DNA of 64,000 nucleotides from Acanthaster planci (taxonomy: Eukaryota > Echinodermata > Asteroidea > Valvatida > Acanthasteridae). Of the stretch, positions 1 through 10,895 are shown one piece after another. A program made the position numbers and the translations under genes. Where the stretch lies: the NCBI RefSeq assembly GCF_001949145.1, contig NW_019091582.1, positions 381,206-445,205 on the forward strand, in the 5' to 3' direction. A model generated the notes under the pieces. The model was not told where the DNA came from, searched no databases, and saw only the letters and a list, made by a program, of their open reading frames with translations. How positions within the stretch are numbered: the stretch's first letter is position 1; every line of letters begins with the position of its first letter.

Positions 1-225
1 GTGTGTCAGATGTGGCTGAGAGGGGCAGCAGGGGGTGTATAGATGGGGATGCTGGGGGGGGAGCTGCTGGGAAGGGTGTCAGATGTGGCTGAGAGGGGGA
101 GCAGGGGGTGTATAGATGGGGATGCTGGGGGGGGAGCTGCTGGTAAGTGTGTCAGATATGGCTGAGAGGGGGAGGGGGGAGAGCTATTGGTAAGGATGCT
201 GAGGGGGCAGGAGCTGTTGGTGAGG
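1..225. repeat. 73-bp tandem repeat, about three copies
   Basis: The text TGTCAGATGTGGCTGAGAGG recurs at 4, 77 and 150 (third copy with one change), giving a period of 73 bases. The first two copies are nearly identical. The third is shortened and diverges after about 30 bases. The plus strand is G-rich, with runs of seven or eight G. The array starts at the window edge, so its true copy number is unknown. The open frame on the minus strand here (proline/serine/leucine-rich) is a by-product of the repeat and is not called as a gene. Confidence 0.9.
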
Positions 226-1318
226 ATCCGAAAAATGGTTAAGATGGGCAGGTTGCTTAGAGGGACTGCAGAAATTCTGTTAACCACATGCTGCGGGTGG
301 TTTGAAAAATGCAGTGCATGAAAACAGGCAAATTTCAAGATTTTCAGTTTTCAAAAATCTTCAAAAATTCATCGTTTCAATTAATGGACGTTTATACCCA
401 CATGAATTACCTTCTGGTGGCCACTGTAGCCTGACAGACAAAATCTATTGACGCCCGAGTATTTCAGCCAGGCCTGCAGCCTTGTAAAAAGAGCCGAGAT
501 TGTGCGGTGTTATATAATGTCTTTTGTTCACGAACCTGGCTCAGTGCGCTGCTGACCTCTTTTCAATAGGGGCCAGATTAGCGTGCAGCAGTGCTGTGTA
601 GCTCATCGCTGCATCGGTGGAGCGCTCTTGTCCCTGGTGGTAATCCGCTCGACTAAATGCCCCAAACCGTGGTATACTGTTTCAAAACAAGGCTGGATTA
701 TCTCCACTATTGAGAGTGAAGAAATGTTGGTAATGCCCAGCAGCTCAGTCTTTTGTGCCGAGCACAGTCTTTCGTTACAAAGCCCGCTCTTTTGTCCCGG
801 TTTCGGGCTCCCCGGCTTCGTGTATAAAGCCTATGTGCTCGAAAACGGGTCACCCAGCAGGTAGTGGTTAAAGGTCTCAGACATAGTTATATTTACCTCT
901 TTTCCTCCATTATTTTGCATTTCCCCTTGTTTCCCCTTTTAAAACTTCCTTTTTTCAACCCCCCCCACTCAATGCCCTTGCACTCGTTTAATGACTAGAG
1001 ACTTGACTTCTAGTCTGCTTATCACAACTCATTGCATTAGAATTAGTGTTCAACTTCTGTGTATACAGTCGTATTTCTTGGCGTAAAAACAACAGGAGAT
1101 TGGCAAATAACAGACTCATTTAGTTAATGAGGCACCTGACTTGGACCCTGTCGGCCAGTTCTGCCACTTTGGGCACCAAGTGAATTTCGCTGGCAGTGTT
1201 GTGTGACGTCACGTTCATATCGCTTTCACATTCTCTAAAAGTGTGAACTGGCCTTCATGTTTCCTATACCACCTCAAACTAAACCATGTTTTTTTGTTAT
1301 TAAAAAAAATTGTGGATG
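226..1318. other. Non-coding stretch, no supported feature
   Basis: AT-rich sequence with one open frame at about 570-862 on the plus strand. That frame is flanked by an acceptor-like TTTTCAATAG and a donor-like CAG/GTAGTG. Its reading phase does not join to the acidic terminal exon at 1620, and its protein is not recognisable, so it is not called as an exon. Confidence 0.5.
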
Positions 1319-1529
1319 GGTCATCCTGTAAATGTGTGGTTTGACATTCTCTGTCCCTGTGACACCTGACCTGTACATGTTTTTAATTGATTGACTTCAG
1401 GTTATTTTATTTGTGGTCAGGTAATTTGCCATTTGAAATTACAGAATGTGCTCTAAACATTACACAAAATCAAACACCTGATGTGACTGGACCGGGAAAA
1501 AAATGGACTTCAAATTTATAGCATGACTC
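1319..1529. mobile_element. Degenerate MITE of the GGTMATTCC family
   Basis: The left end GGTCATCCTGTAAATG and the right end, read in reverse as GAGTCATGCTATAAATTTG, form imperfect terminal inverted repeats about 210 bases apart. Internal text such as CTGTCCCTGTGACACCTG, CAGGTAATTTGCC and GAAATTACA matches the element at 59087-59687 in the same order. This points to an old copy of one non-autonomous DNA-transposon family. It lies about 90 bases upstream of the putative acidic exon, which places it in that gene's last intron if the exon is real. Which transposase mobilises it is unknown. Confidence 0.6.
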
Positions 1530-1619
1530 ATATTCATCAGTGAATAAATACAGTGCAAGACAATGTAATTCAAATTGCAATGAGTGAAATGCGGTCTCTA
1601 CTGTATCCTCTGTGCTTAG

Positions 1620-1797
1620 CCCAAGAAGGAGCCACTGAGGGCGAACCAGTTGCACCCCCGGAAGGAGAAGGGGAGGCTCCACCTCCAGCGGAGGGGGATG
1701 AAAGCCAACAGGAAGCTGCCGATGAAGGTGGGGAGGGTGACGATGATCAGAAACCGCCTTCACCGGTAGTGGAAGAGGCCGAAGAAGCAGATTAAAG
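1620..1797 (+). CDS. Possible acidic C-terminal exon, protein not recognised
   Basis: A pyrimidine-rich tract followed by CTTAG at 1615-1619 looks like a splice acceptor. The frame entered in phase 2 encodes about 58 residues and ends at TAA (1795-1797). It is strongly biased: Glu, Asp, Gly, Pro and Ala dominate, with EGEGEAPPPAEGDE near the start and VVEEAEEAD at the end. There is no hydrophobic segment. Such acidic disordered tails occur on many unrelated proteins, so no function can be given. The rest of the gene must lie upstream of the window or in unrecognised exons. The other two frames are much less biased, and one of them stops early. AATAAA signals follow at 2113 and 2344, consistent with a last exon plus 3' UTR. 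A chance low-complexity frame is the alternative. Confidence 0.45.
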
Positions 1798-2112
1798 GGG
1801 AGTTGAGGTACAGCCCTATGGATTGGGGCATTTTTGAAGGGGGGAGGTTCGTTGTTTGAAGAACTGTGGGATGGTGACCGGTATCGTTGAGGGACACATC
1901 TATCTGGCCGTTGTGTTCTGAAGGAAGAGGTAGAAATTCTGGCGTGATATGTCAAAACCAGACTCTTCTGATCACTCTTGGAAATGGAAATACCACAAAA
2001 CAAACAAATGTTTTCACCTCTTATGAACTTCAAATTTGTACATTTTGCTCAAGACAGTCCATTTTCGAGAATTAAATCTCTCCAAGGGGGAATATCTGAA
2101 TTTATACAGCAG

Positions 2113-2118
2113 AATAAA
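2113..2118 (+). terminator. Candidate poly(A) signal for the acidic exon
   Basis: AATAAA lies 316 bases after the stop codon of the putative terminal exon. Further AATAAA hexamers occur at 2344 and 2518. Their meaning depends on whether the exon is real. Confidence 0.3.
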
Positions 2119-4348
2119 AGTTTCTGACCAGCTCCCTAGAAGAACTTGGTTTTGACACATCGCAGATGTTCGTTGGGTTACTCCAGTCGTTTCTCAATGC
2201 CAGTTTGAAGGACCTGTGTCTGTAATGACGCCTTCACTGGGCTGTTCCCTTTTCTTGTTGTGTGTACATAGTTTCCTGGCACTTGCTGCCCTATTGCTCT
2301 AATTGGGGTCAGTGTTTTTTAACTGTAGAGAAAATTGGATACAAATAAAAAAGAAGTTCTCTTTAAATTCACTTTCCGAGGCATATTGTATTGTGCAAGT
2401 GTTGAACGGATTCAGAGTCAAAAATGGACAAAGTTCTGTGCTGCATTGGCAAGTTACAAATTCATGCGTAAGGCTGTAACCAGGGACAGACCCTGACAAG
2501 TTTTTTTTGGGGGGGGTAATAAATTGGTTTTTGTTGGCCGAAAATGTTGCAAATGTTTTATGTAACTTTTTTTATGGCCTTGCTTCGGGTTAACGCTACA
2601 GTTTGGTGCTTGTCACACCCTTTTATAAGATAATAGACCAAAACAATTGCCGCTCTCATAGAAACGAATTTGGTGGGGGAGGGTGTGTAGCTTTCTTTGC
2701 CCCTCCCTGGCCCAGGATCTGCCCTTGGCTGCGACCAAATCAGGTACATCTATTTTTGTGGCTATGACTATGGCTATAAGTTTTGTCACTGATGCACTGT
2801 GCTGAATAGCCACAGCCCAGTCAATGTGGCTGTGTTTATTGCACCCTATCCTCTCTGAGAATTGTCAACAAGTTTTGGTTCCAAAGTCTGAAGTTGGCGC
2901 TACTCTCTGTACAGCTCTGAATGTAAAGATGGTACACCGCCCTCTATGGTTCATTTTCAGATAACTCTACTGCAGCAGCCAAAATAGTAAAGTTGCTTCA
3001 ACTGCATTTAAAATTGCATATTGTCTCTTAGTTATCAAAAGAACGGTTAATGATTTGTACGAAGGGTTTTCAGGCAAAAAAGACGTTTCGGCAAAAAAAA
3101 TTTTTACGAGTAAAGGAAAAAGCTGGAGTAGCATTGAATTTTGATGTAAAATGCATCAGAAAAATGATGCACAGACAGGGTTTTCAAAAAGTTGGATAGG
3201 TTGTTTCATTCAATTGTGCTTTAATACAAAATATCTGGCCCCATTTGGTTTTCCTTTTGGGGGGAAGGTGGTTGCTGGTACATCATGAGCTTAGAGGAGG
3301 GGACCTGCTTCCAGATCAGAAATATGCCCAAACTGTGGCCAGGTGCAGGCACCCAAGTTAGAGATGATGCCCAAACTACATGTATGGCCATGTGCCCAGA
3401 TCAGAGGCAAGATGCCCAAACTATGCCAAAGGTCACAACTGCATTTTTATATGAAAAGTTTGAGCAGTGACCAATCGTTGACCACTGATCAATTTTCCCT
3501 GGTGACCTGATCACAAAGTACATGTACATTCAGGGTACCAAGCAATATCCATCGGTGGATGACAACTGATTGCTCGAAACCGCCCATAGTTTGGGATAGT
3601 CCACTTGTGCTGAAGGCACAGACAACTTGCAGCACTAGAGTTTTGGGTTGTCCAACTGTTGTATTATTTAACAGATTTCCTCGTTACTGTTCAATTTCCT
3701 GTGTTTATGAGCGAGCATACAAAATTTAAGTACATGTACCTGGATTAGAGCCGTCCGTCGAAGAGAACTTCATTAATGAAATTGAAATTTCTGATTTTTA
3801 ATGGATTTTTTTTTACAGTTTGAATAATCCTGATTGTTTATTTATATGTATTAATAATATTCAGTGCCTTGTTGATTTGAAAATGAATTAAAAGTTTGCG
3901 AACATGTATTCCTGGGAAATGTGACGTCTGACTGTGCTATTCTTTGTCGTCTGTGCTGTTTCAAAAACCCCTAAGTGGTAAATCTGAACAAAAGTTGTTG
4001 AAGTGTTATTGGGACATGCCCGTCATGCTTGAGGGTACCTGGGTTCACCTGGCTAAGGAGGGAATTGAATACCTACATGAAAGAAGGGCACAATTTCAGC
4101 AAAACCTTTTTTGAGTTCAAAGGAAAAAGGTGGATATGTTTTGAAGGAGTTGCAAAGGAAATAAATTGACTCTCCAAGGCCAAAATGGTGGAGTTGGGCC
4201 TTTCTTTTAATGAGGTATTGAATTGAGTGTGAAGAGAAATCCATTGAATTTTAATGGCAGAAGGCTGGAGTATGGATAAGGTAATTCTTTTCAAGGGTTT
4301 GTAATAGCAAAAAAGGGTCATGACTTTTCTCCAAAATGGTAAATGGGG
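2119..4348. other. Non-coding stretch with a degenerate 44-bp repeat
   Basis: Mostly AT-rich sequence without a recognisable gene. At about 3310-3430 the words ATGCCCAAACT and CCAGATCAGA recur about 44 bases apart, giving nearly three imperfect tandem units. A T/G homopolymer pair lies near 2500-2516. Open frames here are under 70 codons and are not supported. Confidence 0.5.
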
Positions 4349-4702
4349 AGTCAGCCTGGCGCAGTGGTTCTTTCCTCGCCTTCTACCTCTGTGGTCCCGG
4401 GTTCGATTCCCGACCTGGTCCACATGCGGATTGGGTTTTCAGTCCCCTACCTGATTCCGTTGGTTTTACCCAGAATATTTTTCCTCCCACCTCTAAAACT
4501 GTAAACTGCTTCTCATTGTCTCCTCTTAACTGATGTTGGTGAATGTGGGCCGTTTGGCGGCTGCCCGAGGCGCCCTTGTATGCCATCGGCTCAACCATGT
4601 TTAAATGTATTCATTGTTCCATGCTTAATGTCTTCATTGTACAGCGCATTTGAACATATCCATATGAAATTTGGGCTTTATAAATGAATTTATTATTATT
4701 AA
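4349..4702 (+). mobile_element. tRNA-derived SINE with ATT-rich tail
   Basis: TGGCGCAGTGG (from 4357) matches an RNA polymerase III A box, and GGTTCGATTCC (from 4400) matches a B box. They are spaced as in a tRNA head. The 3' part ends with GGGCTTTATAAATGAATTTATTATTATT, typical of SINEs that borrow a LINE 3' end. AAATG precedes the head (4341-4345) and follows the tail (4701-4705) and may be a short target-site duplication. Length is about 350 bases. The frames read across it on both strands are by-products of the element. By family knowledge it is mobilised in trans by a partner LINE. Confidence 0.85.
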
Positions 4703-6339
4703 ATGATTATGTGAATCCTGGACACCGTTCATTTTTTAAAGTCTAGGTGTACTTGGTGCAAAGATGAAACCCACAATTCAGCCTACTTTCTCTTATCTGG
4801 CCAGAAGAGTCTGCCTTAATGTGTAATCACCAGTTGAGAGCAGACATGGAAATTGCAACAAAATACCGCCCTGGAGCCGGATGTTAAAAGTGCCTTACGC
4901 AACTACTTAATGGGCATTTCAATTTGCTTTGTGCAAATGCCCATGCGTGCCTGGTCTCTGCTGTGGATAAATCCAATCATGCTATTTAATACATGTACCA
5001 GCATTTGTTTTTTTATTTGTCACAAATGGAGCATACTTGAAATTTCTCATTTCTGTACCTTATTTTTAGAACTTGCTGACGTAAAATACAATGCCTGCCA
5101 AAAAGACAGCATCAAAATCTCGTGCAAACAAAAGCAAGGAATTAATACTGTCATAGTTAAAGGAATCAGGAAATGGAAATATTTTCATAAATTTTACTAA
5201 AAACCCTCGAAATCGCATCTTTGGGTTTCAATTAACCTGATTTTAAATTTTTGTTTTGCCATTTTGACCCACACCTTGATGCGTTTGGTTTTTATGCTAA
5301 TACATATTTGCATATTCACGAGCAGAACTATGATGTCATCCACGGCACTGAATCTCAATGTTGCATGGATTTGTGCACAGAAAACTTCTAGATTTTTTTA
5401 ACCACTGCTACGGCAGATTTCATTTCTTTGGCAATTTATTGCTGTGTAAGTATATGGCAATAATCCAGCAAAAATCCTCTTCACAGAAATGTTCCCAGAT
5501 AGCAAATTTGGGGTTCACAATTTGAACATGAAAATATTTAACCTGAACCATGTCTTCCTGGAATCACATGTACATTAAAGCAAAAGTGCCCTCACTTGTC
5601 GAGAAATGCTTGGTAAATATGTAATGTTTCAAAAAGTGCACCGTTCAGTTCACGAAACTCAAACAAGATATCACACCGTCTTCATACATAGAAAAAGAGT
5701 ACAGAGATACACAAAGAGTGATTCTAGGAAAAATTCATTTCCTGGTTCCTTTATGGTTCAAAACCAGGAAGTACCTTCAAGCAACTCTGAGGCATCTTTG
5801 AGATAACTAGAAATAGTACACCTTTGGGGTATTGTATGCGGTCCAGTAAAATCACGGCTTGTGGACGGTATTTTATTCCACATGCTGCAAGTAATGTCAG
5901 TTTCACATCAATATGCTTGCATATACATACACACGTTGGTTTTTTAAATACATGTAAACTGCACAAATCAGTGCTGTAACCATGTACGTCTTCCTGAGCT
6001 GCTCATGTATCCCGCATCCACACCAATAGTCAATAGCCCCTTGTGGTTTACAAGAACAAGTGCATGTGGTCCTTCAGGCCTCATACACAGCAACCATGTT
6101 TGGTGACTGCTTCAGCTTTCGTTCCTTCTCACTTCTGACGAAGGCAAAGTGCATGCATTCATTCACCGCACACATGCAGAGCACATTAGCAAATAATGCC
6201 ATCAGCAGATTTCACATGTACAGTGGTCTCTTGTTGGGACAAACTGTTAATTCCATTCCATTCTGAAGATGGTGAGCACATGGCCCAGCTTTAATGTGCA
6301 CAGCAAATTTGAGACTTTCAGACACTTGGCCATAAGCAG
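4703..6339. other. Non-coding stretch with one dispersed repeat
   Basis: No gene recognised. The stretch at about 5280-5375 (TGGTTTTTATGCTAATAC onward, with GATGTCATCC and CTCAATGTTGCATG) resembles 44178-44265, which has the same words in the same order. It appears to be one member of an unclassified interspersed family. The 115-codon frame at 4853-5200 shows no recognisable motif. Confidence 0.5.
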
Positions 6340-6530
6340 ACATACATGTACATGTACCAGTCCCACATGTTTGGTACCCATTCACCTTGGTGGTGAGGGG
6401 CAATTGTTACGTTCTTGCCCAAGCACTCCAGCACCTTTGGGATTCAAACCCACAGACCATCGGCACATGAGTCACAAACACCAGAGGGACTGGACCGATG
6501 CACACATGCTCAAGTCAACATTTTAGCTAG
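6340..6530 (-). mobile_element. SINE fragment, minus strand
   Basis: Read on the minus strand, GTGGGTTTGAATCCC (near 6440) is a tRNA-type B box. It is followed by CTTGGGCAAGAACG, ACAATTGCCCCTC and AATGGGTACC. That order (B box, TTGGGCAAG, AATTGCCCCTC, GGGTACC) is a known core of interspersed SINEs in several marine animal lineages. No clear A box or tail was found, so the copy is truncated or decayed. Its exact ends are uncertain by tens of bases. Confidence 0.6.
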
Positions 6531-6870
6531 GTCAGGCTATAATTACATCAGCGAGAGTAAACTGTATGAACTACCAAGACAACCATTAACGACACACAAC
6601 CCCGCTCTTGCTTATTACAAAAAGGATATTTATTTCTAGGCCACAACTTCAACATCATATCTTACTAACACTTTTCCAGCGTGCGAGTAGTTCAAATTTG
6701 TCTAAATCAACAAAGACATTTATGAGAAGCAGTATCCGTCTGCTAGCTGGAAATATTAATATCCTGAAGGGACAGCACCTTTAATAAAGTAGAACAGAGT
6801 TTCCATAGCAACAGCTATTTCTTCTGATGCACTACAATAAATCAGGGAAAGACCTCACTATGACCCCACT

Positions 6871-6954
6871 ATGTAATAGCAAAACTGTTTACCACACTAT
6901 CACGTAATTGTAATATGTAATAGCAAAACTGTTTACCACACTATCACGTAATTG
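6871..6954. repeat. 44-bp tandem duplication
   Basis: ATGTAATAGCAAAACTG starts at 6871 and again at 6915. The second copy matches the first over about 40 bases without change and runs to CACGTAATTG at 6954. The identity suggests a recent event. Confidence 0.95.
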
Positions 6955-8124
6955 AATACCATGTGTTTCTTGTGCCGCCGTGGAGGGTCCTGGTGTGGTC
7001 AAAAATTTACACAATGATTTTACACTATGGCCTCGCTACCGTTTCAAGGACCCTGCACATCGTATCCCACTGATTTTTTCTGTTGTGTCTAGCAGCAAAA
7101 CTTTGTAAATTTTCACGGGTTATCAGCAGAAGCACAAACTGATGTGGACGAAAAACACGGAATAAGTGTTAAACAGAACAAAATTTGTCTTTTGAAAACA
7201 CTGCATGAGCAGTGAAACATTACTGCTTTGAAGAAGCATTTGATTACATAAAAACTCTGCATTTTGAGACAATGTTCTGAGGTGGATTTGGGGGAAAAAC
7301 GAAATATCCACAGAAAAAAGTAATCACCAGAGGTTTTGAGGGCGCTGCAGCAGGGTGTAGGGTCTTTATGGTATACATACCGGTACATGCATGTGTTTGC
7401 CTGGAAGCAGCCCTTGGAAATACCCATTTCTGATGTTCTCTATCAACTTGTAACAATAAAAACACCTTCATGGTAAACTCGCGACGTTCATACATTTCAA
7501 AAAGGCGATCGATGGAGAAATCCTAAAATCAGGAAAAACCATGTCACATCTCACCCCTGAATGAATGTGACTGTTTGACTGAGCCAAATTGTTAAAAAGG
7601 CAATACAGTTCCACAAGTGTACTGCAGCGTACAAGGGTATTTCCCAGTACGCTGAAATCTTGCTTCCTTTGAAAGACAAGGTCAGAAGATTCAGCATGAA
7701 CTAGGCACTGTTTAGTTAGAACAATTTGCCAATGAACAAGGGTTCGACTTTTAGTATTTATCACTGTAGGTACCCCCAAAAAAGGGAATGTACACCTTTG
7801 AATTCTTTCCTGATCAGTGCTGGATATATCAGTTGAGGCACTCACAGGACAAAACATCTAAATGGAATCACATTGGGGTCTCGGCACCACTTCAGAAAAA
7901 GACCTACACTACATGTATGTGCCCCTAAACAGAGTGCAATGTGATAATCTAGTTTGCACACCTGTCACACGGATCCACAATTCACAGACTTCAAACATGA
8001 CTGGTTTCCGGAGATCAGCTTTTGATTGACACAACATTTGCGCCGGTTTTCATCACTTCCCCTTGGAGGAAGATTACTGTGATCGTAGAGGGCACCAGTT
8101 TTCGGCAGCTTCTCTGCTGTGGTC
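6955..8124. other. Stretch downstream of mir-125, no supported gene
   Basis: If the microRNA primary transcript runs leftward, this is its likely 3' part. A 129-codon minus-strand frame at 7468-7857 and a 104-codon frame at 7113-7427 show no recognisable domain and are left uncalled. No convincing cleavage signal can be chosen. Confidence 0.4.
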
Positions 8125-8127
8125 TCC

Positions 8128-8205
8128 GCAACGCTCAATTCCTGAGACACTAACATGTGGTTTCATTTACTTATCACAAGTTAGGGTCTCAGGGACTGAG
8201 AGGTG
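8128..8205 (-). ncRNA. mir-125: mir-125 precursor hairpin
   Basis: The minus-strand mature 5' arm occupies 8174-8195, begins TCCCTGAGACCC and ends AACTTGTGA. All 22 bases match canonical miR-125 as I know it; this is the ortholog of worm lin-4. The opposite arm at about 8137-8158, read on the minus strand as ACATGTTAGTGTCTCAGG, pairs with it along nearly its whole length around a short loop (8159-8173). Pairing continues outward with CTCAG/TTGAG. The mature RNA guides Argonaute to 3' UTRs and acts with let-7 in developmental timing. Its let-7 neighbour lies about 1 kb upstream on the same strand, as in the classic bilaterian cluster. The plus-strand open frame across it is a shadow. Confidence 0.96.
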
Positions 8206-8327
8206 GGTATCGTGTCCAATCAGATGTCCCGATGTATGTGATTGCAACCACCTCCTCCAATCACAGCGTCTGGTCCAGATTGGCGAATGAAATTTGTTCC
8301 ATGCTGACAAATGCCATCACCTGAACT

Positions 8328-9115
8328 ACAAAAGTACCTGTCCACTGACCAATCAAGTCCTGAGATGTGGGACCCCTGTGTAGCAACCAATGGTGCCAAT
8401 ATCAAACAGCTCCCGAACAGCACAAAACTTAGCCCAACAGAGAAAATGTGAGCATAGCAAGAACAGGCTGGGAGAAGGCCAAAAAAGCCACTGGTTCTCA
8501 GCTCTTTTTTCAGCAATTTTGTTGCAGCCAGTATTAGGAAGAGTAGACTGGGCTCTTTGTTTTTGAGGTGTCACTCAGTTTGGAATCCTGATGGAAATGC
8601 CCATTATGTGGCTGAAAAAATTGAAAGATCCTATTGGTTTGCACTATGGACGAACCATATAAAGGCCTTTAACTCAAAAGAGGCTATAGCAACTTACGTT
8701 GGGTCACAAACATTCATGCCATCTTGACATTTGGCTGCTAAGGCCATAATGAGACCACGTCTCACTTACTTAGCCACAGCCAACAAACAGCATAGCCAAT
8801 TGCTGGCAGCTGCAACCACTTTTCATAGAACCTTTATTTCCAGCCATAGTCAGTTGCTTTGCAAACAGCCTTGTATTAAGAGTCAATACACTGCTTAGCA
8901 GAGTTTTGCGCTAAGCAAACAATGAGTGGAAGACCAGTCTCAAGGATTGTACACTGCATGGCACTCTGGTTGGTAACCTGTTTTTTGCTGTTAACAGCAG
9001 TATTTGGGGCTGCACCAGTCCATCCAGTCAGATCCCTCAATAACCACACTACTGGTAAAAGTACCTAGGAGTTGTCCAATCAGATCCTATGATGTTCATG
9101 TTTGTGACTATCCAA
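8328..9115. repeat. Two diverged copies of a short repeat between mir-125 and let-7
   Basis: AAAAGTACCT, then CCAATCA, AG, and TCCT.GATG appear in the same order at 8328-8372 and 9056-9097, on the plus strand, about 730 bases apart. A third weaker echo, GTCCAATCAGATG, is at 8215. The relation is by eye and approximate. Between them is unassigned sequence without a gene. Confidence 0.35.
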
Positions 9116-9149
9116 GCCGCGTCTTGTCAGGTCCATCGATGCCTGTGCA

Positions 9150-9233
9150 AACCTTTTGGAAAGTTAGTGGGTTGTATAGATATCGCCTTAAGGTGTATTT
9201 CTTATCTTTACAACCGACTACCTCACGCAAAGG
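9150..9233 (-). ncRNA. let-7: let-7 precursor hairpin, divergent mature arm
   Basis: The minus-strand mature arm is at 9204-9225. It reads TGAGGTAGT, then C, GGTTGTA, A, AG, A, T. The seed GAGGTAG is intact. Against canonical let-7 it differs at positions 10 (A to C), 18 (T to A) and 21 (T to A). The partner arm at 9158-9179 reads CTATACAACCCACTAACTTTCC-like and closely resembles known let-7 star strands. Pairing is good, but positions 10 and 18 of the mature arm become C:C and A:A mismatches. The loop (9180-9203) is about 24 bases. Position between mir-100 and mir-125 on the same strand strongly supports identity. It could be an unusual functional ortholog, a decaying paralog, or carry sequencing errors. 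I saw no canonical let-7 elsewhere in the window. Confidence 0.85.
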
Positions 9234-10382
9234 GAACGCCTGCTGACTAGTCTACAGAGGTCGTCCAGCCGCACCTGTCCAAGAAAGCCAGTCTACTGAC
9301 AGCAACATGGACACATTCCACCCAGTTCTGTCCAAAGACAGCCCTTGTTCACATGCACATATCTAGGGCTGAAAAATACCACAGGGAACATCACTGAGGC
9401 AAACACCTGACACGGTGCACAGAATAATTGGGTAAAGTAGGCACTCATGGTAAGGAGTGTATAGCCAACATGACCCCCCACCCCAAGCAGGTAGGTTATA
9501 GAGACTGGTAATCAGGTTCTCCTGTACATCTAAATGATAACTCTACAGCATCAACATCCATTTGTCCTAGGGCTGCAAGTTTCCAATACGTTTTTCCATC
9601 GATTAATCGTTTGCTTTTCAATTTTGATTTTGAACGATCAAAAGCATTTTTTTTTTTCTGACCCTGATTTTCACCTACAGATTATCGACACCAAACAAAC
9701 CCAGAGGAAATGTGGGGTGGGAAGGCGAGGAGCCTTTTACAACGCGTCATCAGCCTGTCCACAAATTAAGCCTGTCTTTGTGTTCATCGCACTTGAATCT
9801 TCTCAAGTTTCCTGTGTCAACATTTTGCACGGGTAAAACTCATTTTATTTCAAAGGGTCCGGGACAGTCTATCATTCGTCCATCGTGTTCCTTTGAGGCA
9901 ACAAACTAACTGAGAATCTAAAGAAGGGTGCCTGAGAACAAACCTGATGACGTTTCAGTTCAGTGAATACGGCAGATTCTGAGAAAAACAATACTCTAGG
10001 ATTTTGATTTCAGATCAAAAGGGGCCAGAGTCATATTTTGAACTGCATCTGAATTCAGCGTCTGAAGCCGTTCTCCCGTTCAGCCAAATGCAGTTAAGCG
10101 ATGTCACACCCTGATCTGACGAACTGCAGTAACCGGGCACGTGTGTGTGTGTGTGTGGTACGTGTATCACACTTGCTTCTAATGGCAATATTCCAAAAAT
10201 CGTTCTTCAGATGCTTCGCTTAAATGGCCTTCTTTCATTGGCTTCTTCAAAATTGACAGCTTTCCGCAGAGCATAATTTCACAGGGAGTTTAATCCCATT
10301 ACCATCTTTAAACCAAGAACGCTTTTCAACAATAATTTTGTCAGTTACTTTTGACCACACTACTTCTATTTCTGTTTACGTG
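9234..10382. other. Stretch between let-7 and the 10.4-kb repeats; one hAT-like end
   Basis: TAGGGCTGCAAGTTTCC at 9568, followed by ATCGATTAATCG, has the look of a hAT-type MITE terminus. No matching right end was found, so it is a fragment at best. A GT dinucleotide run lies at 10140-10157. Nothing coding is recognised. Confidence 0.35.
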
Positions 10383-10525
10383 GGCGTGCCCATTGATCTC
10401 AATGCCTACATGTACACCCACTCACATCAATGGACGCACCCATTCATATCAATGGGCACCCTATTCCTCTCAGAGGACACACCCACTGATCTCATTCAAC
10501 AAACCCCTTCATCTTGATGGGAACT
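10383..10525. repeat. Imperfect minisatellite
   Basis: Variants of CCCATTGATCTCAATGG with a CACAC-type joint recur about five or six times (10389, 10419, 10439, 10461, 10481, 10503), with unit length varying around 21-30 bases. The units are strongly diverged. The plus-strand open frame through here is repeat-driven. Confidence 0.6.
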
Positions 10526-10821
10526 CCAATCATGGCTCAGGTGGGCCGTGCCCTCAGGAGACAATCCACCTGCACATAGCCCCGGGGTTAGTCTCTTCTC
10601 TGGCAGTTTCCCCTCCTTCTTGTTTCTGCAATGGCCGAGTGGACTTGTGCTGGTACCATCTAGTTTCCCAAATGCACCTGGAAGACAGGTTAAGATGATC
10701 AGAATGTTTACTACCACGTGCCGAGGAAAAACACTTGAAAGTTATCAGATGGATCTAGTAAACTTTTGCACAAAAGCTGTTGACTACTCTGAGCCATATG
10801 CAGAACTGGTATGCAGATCAC

Positions 10822-10895
10822 ATGTACCCACCCGTACCCACACACACACCCACATGTACCCACATGTACAAAGACCCAAATGTACCCACATGTAA
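10822..10895. repeat. ACATGTACCC short tandem repeat
   Basis: Units of about 10 bases built on ACCCACATGT alternate with ACACACCC. The array contains several copies of the window-wide word ACATGTAC. Confidence 0.7.

Noticed and set aside
570-860. Possible internal exon with acceptor- and donor-like ends
   Set aside because: The protein is unrecognisable, and its phase does not join to the acidic exon at 1620. Likely chance.
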